Source: Gammaproteobacteria bacterium
GTDB lineage: Bacteria; Pseudomonadota; Gammaproteobacteria; Pseudomonadales; Pseudohongiellaceae
Assembly (NCBI GenBank): GCA_030831165.1
Contig: JAURLP010000006.1
Location: 1 to 64,000 of the forward strand
Direction: 5' to 3'
DNA length: 64,000 nucleotides
The notes beneath the pieces were generated by a model, which saw only the letters and a program-made list of their open reading frames with translations, was not told where the DNA came from and made no database searches. Below are positions 50,388 through 59,378 of the stretch, piece by piece. Numbering within the stretch: the stretch's first letter is position 1; each line of letters begins with the position of its first letter. Position numbers and translations under genes: made by a program.

Positions 50388-51473
50388 TTATTGAGCCATC
50401 GCTGAGGCTTCAAGTTTATGAATCCCACCAAACAATCCTGCACGATAAATATTGTTTTTTGAATCAACAGTCATGTGATGATTTGGCCCCTCAAGTCCCT
50501 CTATACTAATTGTCGTGACAAGACTCAGCGTTTGCCTTTCCAGAATTAAAATGCCCTGGCCTTCTTCGCCAGCATATAAATATTGCTGATTGTTATCTGG
50601 TGAAAAACCCAGGCTGCCAATTCGGCCACCCTGGCCATCAATGGCTTTTATAAATTCTCCGGCCAGTGTGAATGACTGTATCCTGCTATTTTCCCTATCG
50701 GCCACATAAACAATGCCGTCATCCGAGACACGAATGCTGTGAACAATGCTGAATTCCTCCGTGATCCATTCAATATCAGCAGGGGAGCCGCAAGGTGATT
50801 GTCGTCCGGGTAAACCTCCCTTTGCTCCCCACTGCCGTTTGAAAGCGCCTGTGCTTGCATCAAATACAACCACACGCCGATTACCGTAACCATCAGCAAC
50901 AAATAATTCATTGCTTTGAGGAAAGAAAGATATATCAGCTGCTCTGTAGACATTCTGCATATCTGTACTTCCGGTATTCTGGCCAGCGCTGCCTATTTGT
51001 AAAATAAATTCTCCATCTTGAGTAAACTTCAGTATCTGGTCATCACTGTTTGAGCCAGCAGCCTCATCAATATTTGAGCATGAATTCCCCGTAATCCAGA
51101 CAAAACCAGCACTATCTATGTGTAAGCCATGTTCATTTTGTGGCCATTGATAGCCCGCTCCCGGACCTCCCCAGGCTTTAATGAAGTTGCCATCAGAATC
51201 AAACACAACCAGTGATGGAGCAGCCATGTCTGATTCATCAGCAGGCACTGTTTTGGGCCGATGGAGAATCCATACATTATCTTGTGCATCTACAGCAACG
51301 CTTGAAACCGTTCCAATTCTCATGCCCGTCGGAATATTTGGCCAAGCGGTAATCGCCTTATAATTCATTGTTGCTATTTCTGAAGAAGTGCTCGATTGAG
51401 CCAGCACATCGTTAACGGGGAGAGCCCCTAGTGTTGTTATTAATTGAAGGGTGATTAGGAATCTAAATTTCAT
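50388..51473 (-). CDS. Exported NHL-repeat beta-propeller protein
   Basis: A 361-residue protein with signal peptide (about 1-25, cleavage near VLAQ). About six NHL-type blades follow, for example TVSSVAVDAQDNVWILHRP, ELFVADGYGNRRVVVFD, GIVYVADRENSRIQSFTLAGEFI and HMTVDSKNNIYRAGLFGGIHKL. It resembles the peptidyl-alpha-hydroxyglycine lyase (PAL) propeller, but enzymatic activity cannot be claimed. It is the last of four same-strand genes for exported or membrane proteins. Cysteine pairs suggest disulfides. Confidence 0.85.
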   Translation of the reverse strand: MKFRFLITLQLITTLGALPVNDVLAQSSTSSEIATMNYKAITAWPNIPTGMRIGTVSSVAVDAQDNVWILHRPKTVPADESDMAAPSLVVFDSDGNFIKAWGGPGAGYQWPQNEHGLHIDSAGFVWITGNSCSNIDEAAGSNSDDQILKFTQDGEFILQIGSAGQNTGSTDMQNVYRAADISFFPQSNELFVADGYGNRRVVVFDASTGAFKRQWGAKGGLPGRQSPCGSPADIEWITEEFSIVHSIRVSDDGIVYVADRENSRIQSFTLAGEFIKAIDGQGGRIGSLGFSPDNNQQYLYAGEEGQGILILERQTLSLVTTISIEGLEGPNHHMTVDSKNNIYRAGLFGGIHKLEASAMAQ

Positions 51474-51590
51474 AGGCTCACCTTTATTATTTTCTCAGCA
51501 TGTAATGACTAAATTAACAGATTAAACCCATGTCTTATTATCATTTTTTGTGTATAAGGCAGGTCCAGATATTATGGGCTTAACTCATTT

Positions 51591-52070
51591 TTATTGTTCC
51601 CTGATTTTGAAAATAAAATAGGTAATATGGTCACCTTCATCAACAGCAACATAATGTGCTGTATTAGCGGGGATGAGAACTATGTCTCCTTCTGTTAGCA
51701 GTTGCTGAGTGCCGTTTATAATTCCAGATCCGCGAATTTCACCTGGTGAGACTTCCCCTGGTTCGGTGATCGTGCCACCCAGTGTCAGCATACCTCTACC
51801 TGAAGAGACAACATACAAATCGGCCCAGTCTTCATGAGATTCATATAAAGATGAACCCGACTCTCTGTGAACGATGGCTGCAAAATAGTGGTCGAAATCA
51901 ATAATACGATCAGCTACTGCTGATCGACTATCTTCTGCCTGGGAAGAGAGCAATGTTGTGAAGGCATCAAGATCAGCATTGCTCCAATAATAAAACTCAT
52001 CCTGATCTTCCGCAGCAGATAATAGTTGTGAGCTGACAAGTAGCGAAATAAATAAATAGATAGTTTTCAT
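51591..52070 (-). CDS. Exported cupin-domain protein
   Basis: A 159-residue protein with signal peptide (about 1-19, LLSA-AE). A single cupin fold follows: WADLYVVSSGRGMLTLGG is motif 1-like and GDIVLIPANTAHYVAV motif 2, which has a conserved histidine. Substrate is unknown. It lies between the DUF2937 gene and the NHL protein on the same strand. Confidence 0.8.
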   Translation of the reverse strand: MKTIYLFISLLVSSQLLSAAEDQDEFYYWSNADLDAFTTLLSSQAEDSRSAVADRIIDFDHYFAAIVHRESGSSLYESHEDWADLYVVSSGRGMLTLGGTITEPGEVSPGEIRGSGIINGTQQLLTEGDIVLIPANTAHYVAVDEGDHITYFIFKIREQ

Positions 52071-52132
52071 CGTTAAATTCTCCCTTCGATATTTTATGTG
52101 GTTGGCAGCCTTCTTTAGTGCTTAATTATGGT

Positions 52133-52672
52133 TTAGGAAATACTGTTATTGTTAGAGATTTTTTTGTTGGAGGGGTGAAGTATGTGCAACGTCATGCCTA
52201 ACAGAAAAATAGTCAATTCAAATAGAGCTAGAGCCAGGAGTGCGACAGATATACCTAATAATATAGCCTCAGCGTTAAGGACAATGGTATAGCTATAATT
52301 AGTCCAGACTTCATTTCTGATCTCTTCTACCGGGCTGATTAAAACATGCGTATAGGAACCAAAGACTGATTGATTAAACTGCAGTTGTGCATTTACGAGT
52401 AACTGATTCCTGTTAAAAATGGCCTCGATGCTTTCTCCTCCGGAAGTTATGACAGGGTCAACATTGCTGCTGTAGTATTCAATTAACCGGCTTATGTCGC
52501 CGCCAAAATAGTTGTCTGCATCATCCTGAAACTCACCAATGCTGTTGTCTGACTCTGAAACTCGCGCAGCTAAATTTTTGCCATACTGATCGATAAAACC
52601 TGGAATCTGTATGCCCACAAGAATTCCAAACACAAAGACACCTAGCTTTAAATAATCCAGAACTTTTTTCAT
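52133..52672 (-). CDS. DUF2937 family membrane protein
   Basis: A 179-residue protein with membrane segments at about 8-27 and 133-165. Between them is a soluble region presumed periplasmic (IPGFIDQYGKNLAARVSES, DDADNYFGGDISRLIEYYSS). The IPGF-DQYG and ADNYFGGD segments match what I recall of DUF2937. Function is unknown. Confidence 0.7.
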   Translation of the reverse strand: MKKVLDYLKLGVFVFGILVGIQIPGFIDQYGKNLAARVSESDNSIGEFQDDADNYFGGDISRLIEYYSSNVDPVITSGGESIEAIFNRNQLLVNAQLQFNQSVFGSYTHVLISPVEEIRNEVWTNYSYTIVLNAEAILLGISVALLALALFELTIFLLGMTLHILHPSNKKISNNNSIS

Positions 52673-52777
52673 GTGTACACTATGGGAATTATTTTAAACA
52701 TTAAGCAAGTATTTTTTTCCTGGCAAAATTAATTTTCAGTATAGCTTAGACCAACACAAGTCATGTTGCTTTAACAA

Positions 52778-54196
52778 TTACTGTGATGCTGCTAGTCGTA
52801 CAACAATGTCATGATAGGTGCGAACGAAACGATATAGCTCCTGCTCCAGAATGCGTTCCTGGTCACTGTGGGCTCCAAACCCCAAAGGCAGATCCTCGCT
52901 ATCAATACCTGGCCCCACACCATAACAGCTCACGCCCTTGGCACGCACATAACTCATGTCTGTGGCGCCGGTACTCATTCTGGGAATGACCGGAACGTTA
53001 TAGTGTTCTTGGTAGGCCTGCTCGATGACCTGAAAAGCTTCGGTATCCAGTTGGACTGCTGCACTGGGTCTTACCAGCGCATCATCCCAGCTTACTTCGA
53101 TGGCGGGGTCATTTATCACGGCGGCAATTTCATCGAGGAAGCTGTCAAAGTCCTGTTCCGGCAGTAAACGAACATCAAGAGAGGCAGTTCCAGCAGAAGG
53201 GATAACATTGTAGCGATAACCAATATTAATAATGGTCGGTGTAACCGTATTATGCAGTAGGGCTGCGGTAGCCGGCTCATTGTCTAAGAGATAGAGCATG
53301 GCTTCTTCTGCTGCAAGCGAACCCGGATTGAGTAGGGCTCGGTAGCGTGCGGCGGCTTCCGCTTGTGAAATTTCGGCAAGGCGTGCCAGCATGGTAGTAG
53401 AAGAATCGCTCAAATTAATGGGTTCCTGCCATTCTGCCAATGCGGATATTGCATTGCTAAGATGGACCACCGCATTGTTACGTGTAGGAACAGAGCCATG
53501 TCCGGCAGCCCCGGTGACTGTGAGTAGGGCTGTCCGTCGTTTCTTTTCACCGGACTGGACGCCGGCATAAAATGCTTCGCCGTTCTCACGGATTACACCG
53601 CCTCCCTCGGCAAGGCAATATTCAGCATCAATGGCATCGAAATGTTCACTGGTCATGAATTCTATTCCCCACTGAACTCCACCTTCTTCTGCAGCCTCTG
53701 CAAGAAATATGACGTCCCGATCCAGCTCAATTCCGCTTCGCTTAAGCAGCAGCATAGTCATCAGGGAGGCCACCAGGTTGTCTTTATCATCAACGGCGCC
53801 ACGGCCATAGATCCACTGGTCATCCAAAGTACCGCCAAATGGGGGGAAGTTCCACTTGCTGGGATCTACTGTGACCACATCCAGGTGAGCCATTAGCAGT
53901 AAGGGTTGCTTGCTGCCATTGCCGGGAAGTCTGGCAACCAGATTAGCTCGGTTAGGGTCGCGGCTGTAAATTTCCACATCGATGCCCTCGGCGATAAGGA
54001 TATTGGCAAGCTGATCCACCAGCACGGTTTCGTTACCCGGGGGATTTGATGTATCGACCTGTAACATGGCCTGAAAGCGCTGCAGGGTTTCCTGATTGAT
54101 TGTATTCCAGTCAGGTTCTGCTGCTTTGGCTACAAAGGACAGTAAGCTTAGCGTAGTTAAAGTAATCACTAGGAAAAATAAGCGGATAGAAAGCAT
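52778..54196 (-). CDS. Exported M20-family zinc metallopeptidase
   Basis: A 472-residue protein with signal peptide (about 1-26, VAKA-AE). Zinc-binding residues are visible in LLLMAHLDVVTVD (His, Asp), GRGAVDDKDNL (bridging Asp) and LAEAAEEGG (catalytic and metal Glu). A dimerisation domain interrupts the catalytic domain around 235-360. It resembles periplasmic carboxypeptidase/dipeptidase members. It heads a same-strand set with the DUF2937, cupin and NHL genes. Confidence 0.9.
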   Translation of the reverse strand: MLSIRLFFLVITLTTLSLLSFVAKAAEPDWNTINQETLQRFQAMLQVDTSNPPGNETVLVDQLANILIAEGIDVEIYSRDPNRANLVARLPGNGSKQPLLLMAHLDVVTVDPSKWNFPPFGGTLDDQWIYGRGAVDDKDNLVASLMTMLLLKRSGIELDRDVIFLAEAAEEGGVQWGIEFMTSEHFDAIDAEYCLAEGGGVIRENGEAFYAGVQSGEKKRRTALLTVTGAAGHGSVPTRNNAVVHLSNAISALAEWQEPINLSDSSTTMLARLAEISQAEAAARYRALLNPGSLAAEEAMLYLLDNEPATAALLHNTVTPTIINIGYRYNVIPSAGTASLDVRLLPEQDFDSFLDEIAAVINDPAIEVSWDDALVRPSAAVQLDTEAFQVIEQAYQEHYNVPVIPRMSTGATDMSYVRAKGVSCYGVGPGIDSEDLPLGFGAHSDQERILEQELYRFVRTYHDIVVRLAASQ

Positions 54197-54349
54197 TTCG
54201 TACTCCTGAAAAAGTCTTGGCCATACTTGGTTTTAAATGATTCTAGCCAAGAATACGTATAAATGCGCTATTTAGGTGAATGTTTACTTTTTTGTTTACT
54301 AAGCACGCAGGAGTATTTTCAGAATGACTGCCCAGATTTTGGCTAGTGC

Positions 54350-56020
54350 TTATTTAGGCGGAGACATCCTGTATTCGTCGATTTGTTTGGTGATGTCCTG
54401 CTCATCAATCGATAACAGGCCCAGTACATGACGACTGATTAACAAACTGGATTCCAGTAATTCAGGATAGACATGATCAGCGCCAAGTAACATCAATTCA
54501 TCCAAACCATGGTGATCCTGACAACGCACAATAATCGGAACATTGGAGTTGTGCCGTCGAATTCCGCCTATGGCTGCCTTTCCTTCCTCCAAGGATTTAA
54601 AGGTGAGGACTATCAAGCGCGCTGAATCCAGATGGCAGTGATTAAGAATGTCGATATTGTTGCTGTCACCATAGATAATGTTTTTGCCCTGTTTTCGGTA
54701 TTTTTCAACTAAATCAATATTGGTTTCAATGGCAATATAGGGGATGTCATTGGTTTCCAGGAAAGTAGATAAAGTAGAGCCAAGCCGCCCAAATCCGCCG
54801 ATAATCACATGGGATTCCAGATTCAGCTGTACCGGATTTTTTTTTTTTGAATAGTTGTTACCTAATAATTTTTTGCTAATCCAATTGGCATGCCTGATTA
54901 AAAAAGGACTGGCAACCATGCTAAAAGTGATAATTAAAATGATAAAGGATGCTTGCTCTGCAGGAACAATTCCATTAATTGTCGCCAATGCCATTAAAGC
55001 AAGCCCAAATTCTCCTGCCTGAGCCAGATTTAGACCTACCCTTAAGGCATCATGACTGCTATACCTTAATAGTCGAACTACCAATCCAACCAGTACAGTT
55101 TTTATGCCTATCAGACAAACAGTAAAAAATAAAATTCTTGGCCAGTAGACTAACAATAAGGACACATCCAGGCCCATTCCAATAGTGACGAAAAACAGGC
55201 CTAACAAGATATCCTTGAAAGGCCTAATGTCACTTTCAATCTGATACTTAAAGGGGCCTTCCCCGAGCATCATGCCGGTAATGAATGCGCCCAATGCCAT
55301 GGAAAGATGAAAACTATGGGTTAACCATGCAGCGAGCAGGACAATAACCAGGGTGCTTAAGACAAATATTTCGTTTGATTTACTCTTGGCCACTTCAGAA
55401 TAAATGAGGGGCAGGACCCATTTCCCAATCACTAAAAGAATCACCAGCAATATGACTGCACTGAATGCCGCGGTCATCAAGCTGCTCGCCAAAGAAGCAT
55501 CCTCAGCGCCTCCCAGCACAGGGACTAGAACCAAAAATACGACTGCAACCAGGTCTTGGAATAACAGCACCCCGACAGAGAGCTGACCATGCAAGTGATG
55601 TAACTGACGGTTAGTCAGTAATTCACGTGTAACAATAGCTGTGGATGAAAGAGCCAATGTTCCTGCAATCATGATTGCAGTAGAAAAGGGGTCGCCCCAT
55701 AGGTAAACCGCAGCTGCAAAAACTAAAGTACAGGTGGTCACCTGAAAACCGCCCACGCCAAAAACAGCAAAGCGCATAGCCATCATTTTTTTCAGGTTAA
55801 ATTCTAAACCCAAGTTGAATAGCAGAAAGACAACGCCAAACTCAGCCAATAAACTAAATTGTTCAGGGTTGTCTATGAAACCGAAGACATAGGGGCCTAC
55901 CAGAACCCCAATCGCCATATAAGCAACAATAGTTGCCATGCCTAACCGACGAAATATGACAGCGCCCAGCAGAGAGAATGTCAGGATTATGAGGTATTGC
56001 TGGAATAATTCTTCAGACAT
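54350..56020 (-). CDS. CPA2-family cation:proton antiporter with RCK domain
   Basis: A 556-residue protein. About 12-13 membrane segments (1-385) form the Na+/H+ exchanger domain (GTLALSSTAIVTRELL; FHLSMALGAFITGMMLGEGPF). A cytoplasmic TrkA-N (RCK) domain from about 400 (HVIIGGFGRLGSTLSTFLE) would bind a nucleotide. The layout is that of KefB/KefC and YbaL. The ion may be K+ or Na+. No KefF/G-type ancillary gene is next to it. Confidence 0.88.
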   Translation of the reverse strand: MSEELFQQYLIILTFSLLGAVIFRRLGMATIVAYMAIGVLVGPYVFGFIDNPEQFSLLAEFGVVFLLFNLGLEFNLKKMMAMRFAVFGVGGFQVTTCTLVFAAAVYLWGDPFSTAIMIAGTLALSSTAIVTRELLTNRQLHHLHGQLSVGVLLFQDLVAVVFLVLVPVLGGAEDASLASSLMTAAFSAVILLVILLVIGKWVLPLIYSEVAKSKSNEIFVLSTLVIVLLAAWLTHSFHLSMALGAFITGMMLGEGPFKYQIESDIRPFKDILLGLFFVTIGMGLDVSLLLVYWPRILFFTVCLIGIKTVLVGLVVRLLRYSSHDALRVGLNLAQAGEFGLALMALATINGIVPAEQASFIILIITFSMVASPFLIRHANWISKKLLGNNYSKKKNPVQLNLESHVIIGGFGRLGSTLSTFLETNDIPYIAIETNIDLVEKYRKQGKNIIYGDSNNIDILNHCHLDSARLIVLTFKSLEEGKAAIGGIRRHNSNVPIIVRCQDHHGLDELMLLGADHVYPELLESSLLISRHVLGLLSIDEQDITKQIDEYRMSPPK

Positions 56021-56295
56021 TAACTATTACCTGGCGGACTGACCGTGTTGTTATATCTGTATTTGAAGAAAAAGAATAGATAATAATTCTACATCCATAA
56101 GTCTCCGGAAGGTCTATAGACTTTATGCAAGGTTTTTCCTATCAGCTTAATCAAATGGATAGGTAGAATTTGAGTTTTTGTATTTTCTGAAGCCAAGTCG
56201 GGAACACTGGAGTGAGCTGACTAAATGAGAAATATGGGAAGTCGCTAATCTAATGCTTGGTTTAAACAAGCTTTAAAACTAGTAATATCGGCATT

Positions 56296-56649
56296 TTAAC
56301 CGCCTGAATAGCTACAACCACTGGTGCAGGTTTCACAAATAACTATTTTACTTAGGGGCAAAAGCGCCTCAAGCTTATTCCAAAGCCACATTGCGAGATT
56401 TTCACTGGTGGGGTTTTCAAGACCAGGGATGTCGTTTAAGTAATAATGGTCAAGCTCTTTGATTATCGGGTGTACGATTTTTTTGATATCGGCAAAATCC
56501 ATAACCCAGCCCAGCTGTTTATCAAGCTCTCCGGATACATGGATTTGGACTCGATAGGAATGGCCATGCAAGCGGCCGCACTTATGTCCTGCAGGGACAT
56601 GGGGCAGCAGGTGGGCGGCTTCGAAAGTAAATTCTTTGTAAATTTCCAT
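56296..56649 (-). CDS. queD: 6-carboxy-5,6,7,8-tetrahydropterin synthase QueD
   Basis: A 117-residue enzyme of queuosine precursor synthesis, converting dihydroneopterin triphosphate to carboxytetrahydropterin. Zinc histidines are in FEAAHLLPHV and GRLHGHSY. The catalytic cysteine is in HKCGRLHGH, and GWVMDFADIK and LDHYYLND complete the pattern. The C-terminus ETCTSGCSYSGG is normal. It is divergent from the cyclase gene. Confidence 0.94.
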   Translation of the reverse strand: MEIYKEFTFEAAHLLPHVPAGHKCGRLHGHSYRVQIHVSGELDKQLGWVMDFADIKKIVHPIIKELDHYYLNDIPGLENPTSENLAMWLWNKLEALLPLSKIVICETCTSGCSYSGG

Positions 56650-56743
56650 GATTTGCTTAAGTCATCAGTCCAAGGCGGCGCAAAGTGTAGCGATTGCCGC
56701 TATGTCTGTACAGGGATTTACATGCACTTTGCCCAATATTGCT

Positions 56744-56749
56744 TATAAT
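56744..56749 (+). promoter_or_regulatory. Putative -10 box of the cyclase gene
   Basis: A perfect TATAAT lies 30 bp before the ATG at 56779. The upstream TTTACA is too far for ideal spacing (21 bp), so only the -10 element is proposed. Confidence 0.4.
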
Positions 56750-56778
56750 GCCAAGGGTTTAAATTATTATGAATTGTA

Positions 56779-59151
56779 ATGCGATTTTATAAACGACTAC
56801 TTCGCCTACTAGGTAGAGCCAGGCTGCAACTGCTTAAAGGTACGCGTTTGCCACTTGCCCTGGGTTTGCTGGCAATGCTGCTGACAATGTGGCTGCACAT
56901 AGATGCTCCAGCGTCCGTGTCTGTCGTCATTGATCGTCTCGATAATATAGTTTATGACCAGCGTTTTAATCTTTTTATACCATCCCGGGGTGATGGCGAT
57001 CATAAAATCGTTATTGTGGATTATGACCAAAAGAGCCTCGATGCAGAGGGGCAGTGGCCCTGGTCACGTTTTAAAATTGGCGATATGGTCGAAAAGCTGG
57101 CGGATGCCGGCGTGCTGGTCATCGGTTTTGATGTAACTTTTCCAGAACCAGCAAGAAATTTGGCGCTTGAATTAGAAGAAAGACTGGGTAATGAAAGCCG
57201 GACCCTGATTAATGATTTAGATCGAGTGCAGGCAGTTCTGGATGCAGATGCTTATTTTGCTGAAAAACTGAGATCTACCGATGTCGCTTTAGGCATGTCT
57301 TTTCGGCCTTCTGATACACTCAGATACGGCACCTTACCAGACCAGATAATAGAAATAGATAATGGTGACGCCGGTTTTGCGACCTTGATTACCATACAAG
57401 GTTATGAGGCAAATATATCTGTATTACAAGATGCAGCATTTGGCGGAGGCTTTTTTGACACCATTCCTGATATCGATGGAATCATTCGTTCAGCACCACT
57501 GGTCTTAAATTTCCAAAATCAGATTTATCCTTCCTTACCCCTTGAAATGGCTCGCCTGTATTACTTCGAAGACAATTTTACGTTGGAAACTGAGGCCGAT
57601 AGTTTTGGTAACTTCAGAAGAGTGACTGGCATCAATATGGGCCAAATTACTATCCCTACAACGGCCGATGGCAGGGTTCTGATTCCCTATATGGGTCGTT
57701 CAGATTTGGGGCAGAGCGGCACTTTCCCGTATGTCTCTGCGACCGATGTCTTGCGAGATAATTTGACGGATATTCAAAGAGAACAGCTTGAAAACAGTTT
57801 GGTGCTGATCGGCACCACAGCTACGGGCCTGTTTGATCTCCGAGCTACACCTCTGGAAGCGGTTTATCCCGGAGTAGAAGTTCACGCTAATGTGCTTGAT
57901 GCCTTATTGAATGCCTCCCCCAGTGTCACTATCGATCAGCTCAGCTCCAATCAAGGCTCTACTCTTGGCAACATTTTTTCCGGATTTGATTTTACTCAGG
58001 ACAACCCCTTTCCGAGTCGTCCAGATTGGGTCAATGGGGCCGTCACGGTGGCTATTTTTGTAATTGGTTTATTCTTGTCGTTAATTTATCCGCGCTTGGG
58101 GCCTGGCTTGCTTGGTCTTTCCAGTTTGGCATTCATGCTGGGTCTGGTCGCTCTTAATTTCAAACTTTGGATTGATTACAAACTTGATATCTCACTGGTT
58201 ATTTTGCTGTTTTTGATCTTGCTCATTACCGTTATCAATATGACCTATGGATTTTTAGTGGAAAGCATGAGCCGAAGAACGATTAAAATGATGTTCGATC
58301 AATATGTTCCGCCAGCTCATATTGATGCCATGCTGGATGATCCGGATAACTATAATTTTGACGGCGAAAGTAAGGAATTAAGCGTACTGTTTTCAGACAT
58401 ACGAGGCTTTACTTCAATCTCTGAAGTCCTGTCAGCCAGTGAACTAAAAATATTCCTGAATGACTTCTTCACGCCAATTACTGCCATTATTTTTGAAAAT
58501 AACGGCACCATAGATAAATATGTGGGAGATATGGTGATGGCATTTTGGGGCGCCCCTTTGAACGATCCTGATCATCGCAAGCATGCCGTATTAGCCGGCC
58601 TTAAAATGCTGGAGAAAACTGAAGAACTCAAACAAGAGTTTAATGAACGGGGTTTGCCGGAAGTGAATATTGGCATTGGTATCAATTCCGGTTTTATGAA
58701 TGTGGGTGATATGGGGTCGACTTATCGTCGTTCCTATACCGTGCTTGGTGATGCTGTAAATCTGGGGTCCCGCATTGAAAGCATAACTAAGTTTTATGGG
58801 GTGAAGTTTTTAATAGGTGAAGAAACCTATGATCATATTGAAGGCTTCCTTTGTCGCCTTATAGATAAGGTCCAGGTTAAGGGAAAGGAACAGCCGTTCC
58901 GGATTTATGAACCAATTTGCCTAGAAGATGAGGCTTCTGATGAACAGCTTAAGCTGCTGGAAGAATATAATGAAGCACATGATTTTTATCTTCACCAGAA
59001 CTGGGACAAAGCAGAAACATGCTTTAAGGCATTAAAGGAAAAAGAATCTAATAAACTGCTTTATTCTGTTTACCTCAAGCGCATTGAAAATCTTCGAAAT
59101 CAGGACTTGCCAGAGGACTGGGATAGCACTTTCCGTCATAATGCTAAATAG
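56779..59151 (+). CDS. CHASE2-domain class III adenylate cyclase
   Basis: A 790-residue membrane receptor enzyme. One N-terminal membrane segment (about 24-42) precedes a periplasmic CHASE2 sensor (about 45-395, with FDVTFPEPARN and SAPLVLNFQNQIYPSLPLEM). Three membrane helices follow (about 415-495). The cytoplasmic cyclase domain (about 525-710) has the metal Asp in LFSDIRGFTSISE, the adenine-selective Lys in TIDKYVGDMVMAFWG, and LGDAVNLGSRIES with the transition-state Asn/Arg. The C-terminal 80 residues are helical (TPR-like). These residues favour ATP, so cAMP is the predicted product. The ligand of CHASE2 is unknown. Confidence 0.93.
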   Translation: MRFYKRLLRLLGRARLQLLKGTRLPLALGLLAMLLTMWLHIDAPASVSVVIDRLDNIVYDQRFNLFIPSRGDGDHKIVIVDYDQKSLDAEGQWPWSRFKIGDMVEKLADAGVLVIGFDVTFPEPARNLALELEERLGNESRTLINDLDRVQAVLDADAYFAEKLRSTDVALGMSFRPSDTLRYGTLPDQIIEIDNGDAGFATLITIQGYEANISVLQDAAFGGGFFDTIPDIDGIIRSAPLVLNFQNQIYPSLPLEMARLYYFEDNFTLETEADSFGNFRRVTGINMGQITIPTTADGRVLIPYMGRSDLGQSGTFPYVSATDVLRDNLTDIQREQLENSLVLIGTTATGLFDLRATPLEAVYPGVEVHANVLDALLNASPSVTIDQLSSNQGSTLGNIFSGFDFTQDNPFPSRPDWVNGAVTVAIFVIGLFLSLIYPRLGPGLLGLSSLAFMLGLVALNFKLWIDYKLDISLVILLFLILLITVINMTYGFLVESMSRRTIKMMFDQYVPPAHIDAMLDDPDNYNFDGESKELSVLFSDIRGFTSISEVLSASELKIFLNDFFTPITAIIFENNGTIDKYVGDMVMAFWGAPLNDPDHRKHAVLAGLKMLEKTEELKQEFNERGLPEVNIGIGINSGFMNVGDMGSTYRRSYTVLGDAVNLGSRIESITKFYGVKFLIGEETYDHIEGFLCRLIDKVQVKGKEQPFRIYEPICLEDEASDEQLKLLEEYNEAHDFYLHQNWDKAETCFKALKEKESNKLLYSVYLKRIENLRNQDLPEDWDSTFRHNAK

Positions 59152-59153
59152 AA

Positions 59154-59181
59154 TTGACATGCAGCATCAAGTCGGTAAAAT
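59154..59181 (+). promoter_or_regulatory. Promoter of the tRNA-Val / tRNA-Asp unit
   Basis: TTGACA (59154-59159) and TAAAAT (59176-59181) are 16 bp apart, followed by a GC-rich stretch (GCGCAGCC) typical of stringently controlled stable-RNA promoters. The tRNA begins 19 bp further on. Confidence 0.8.
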
Positions 59182-59199
59182 GCGCAGCCTTGACGCTTT

Positions 59200-59275
59200 G
59201 GGTGATTAGCTCAGTTGGGAGAGCGTCGCCCTTACAAGGCGAATGTCGGGGGTTCAAATCCCTCATCACCCACCA
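59200..59275 (+). tRNA. tRNA-Val (anticodon UAC)
   Basis: 76 nt with a complete cloverleaf. The acceptor is GGGTGAT/ATCACCC, the anticodon loop CTTACAA gives UAC, the T-arm is GGGGGTTCAAATCCCTC, and CCA is encoded. Confidence 0.97.
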
Positions 59276-59301
59276 AGGTGTCTTTTGTTTTTTTGTGTCG
59301 C

Positions 59302-59378
59302 GGACCGGTAGTTCAGCTGGTTAGAATGCCGGCCTGTCACGCCGGAGGTCGCGGGTTCGAGTCCCGTCCGGTCCGCCA
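59302..59378 (+). tRNA. tRNA-Asp (anticodon GUC)
   Basis: 77 nt with acceptor GGACCGG/CCGGTCC, discriminator G and encoded CCA. The anticodon loop CTGTCAC gives GUC. It lies 26 bp after tRNA-Val and is presumably co-transcribed. Its last 24 nt recur in degenerate form at 59602-59624. Confidence 0.97.

Noticed and set aside
56795-57030. Reverse ORF inside the start of the cyclase gene
   Set aside because: It lies fully within a strongly supported coding region and has no recognisable features.
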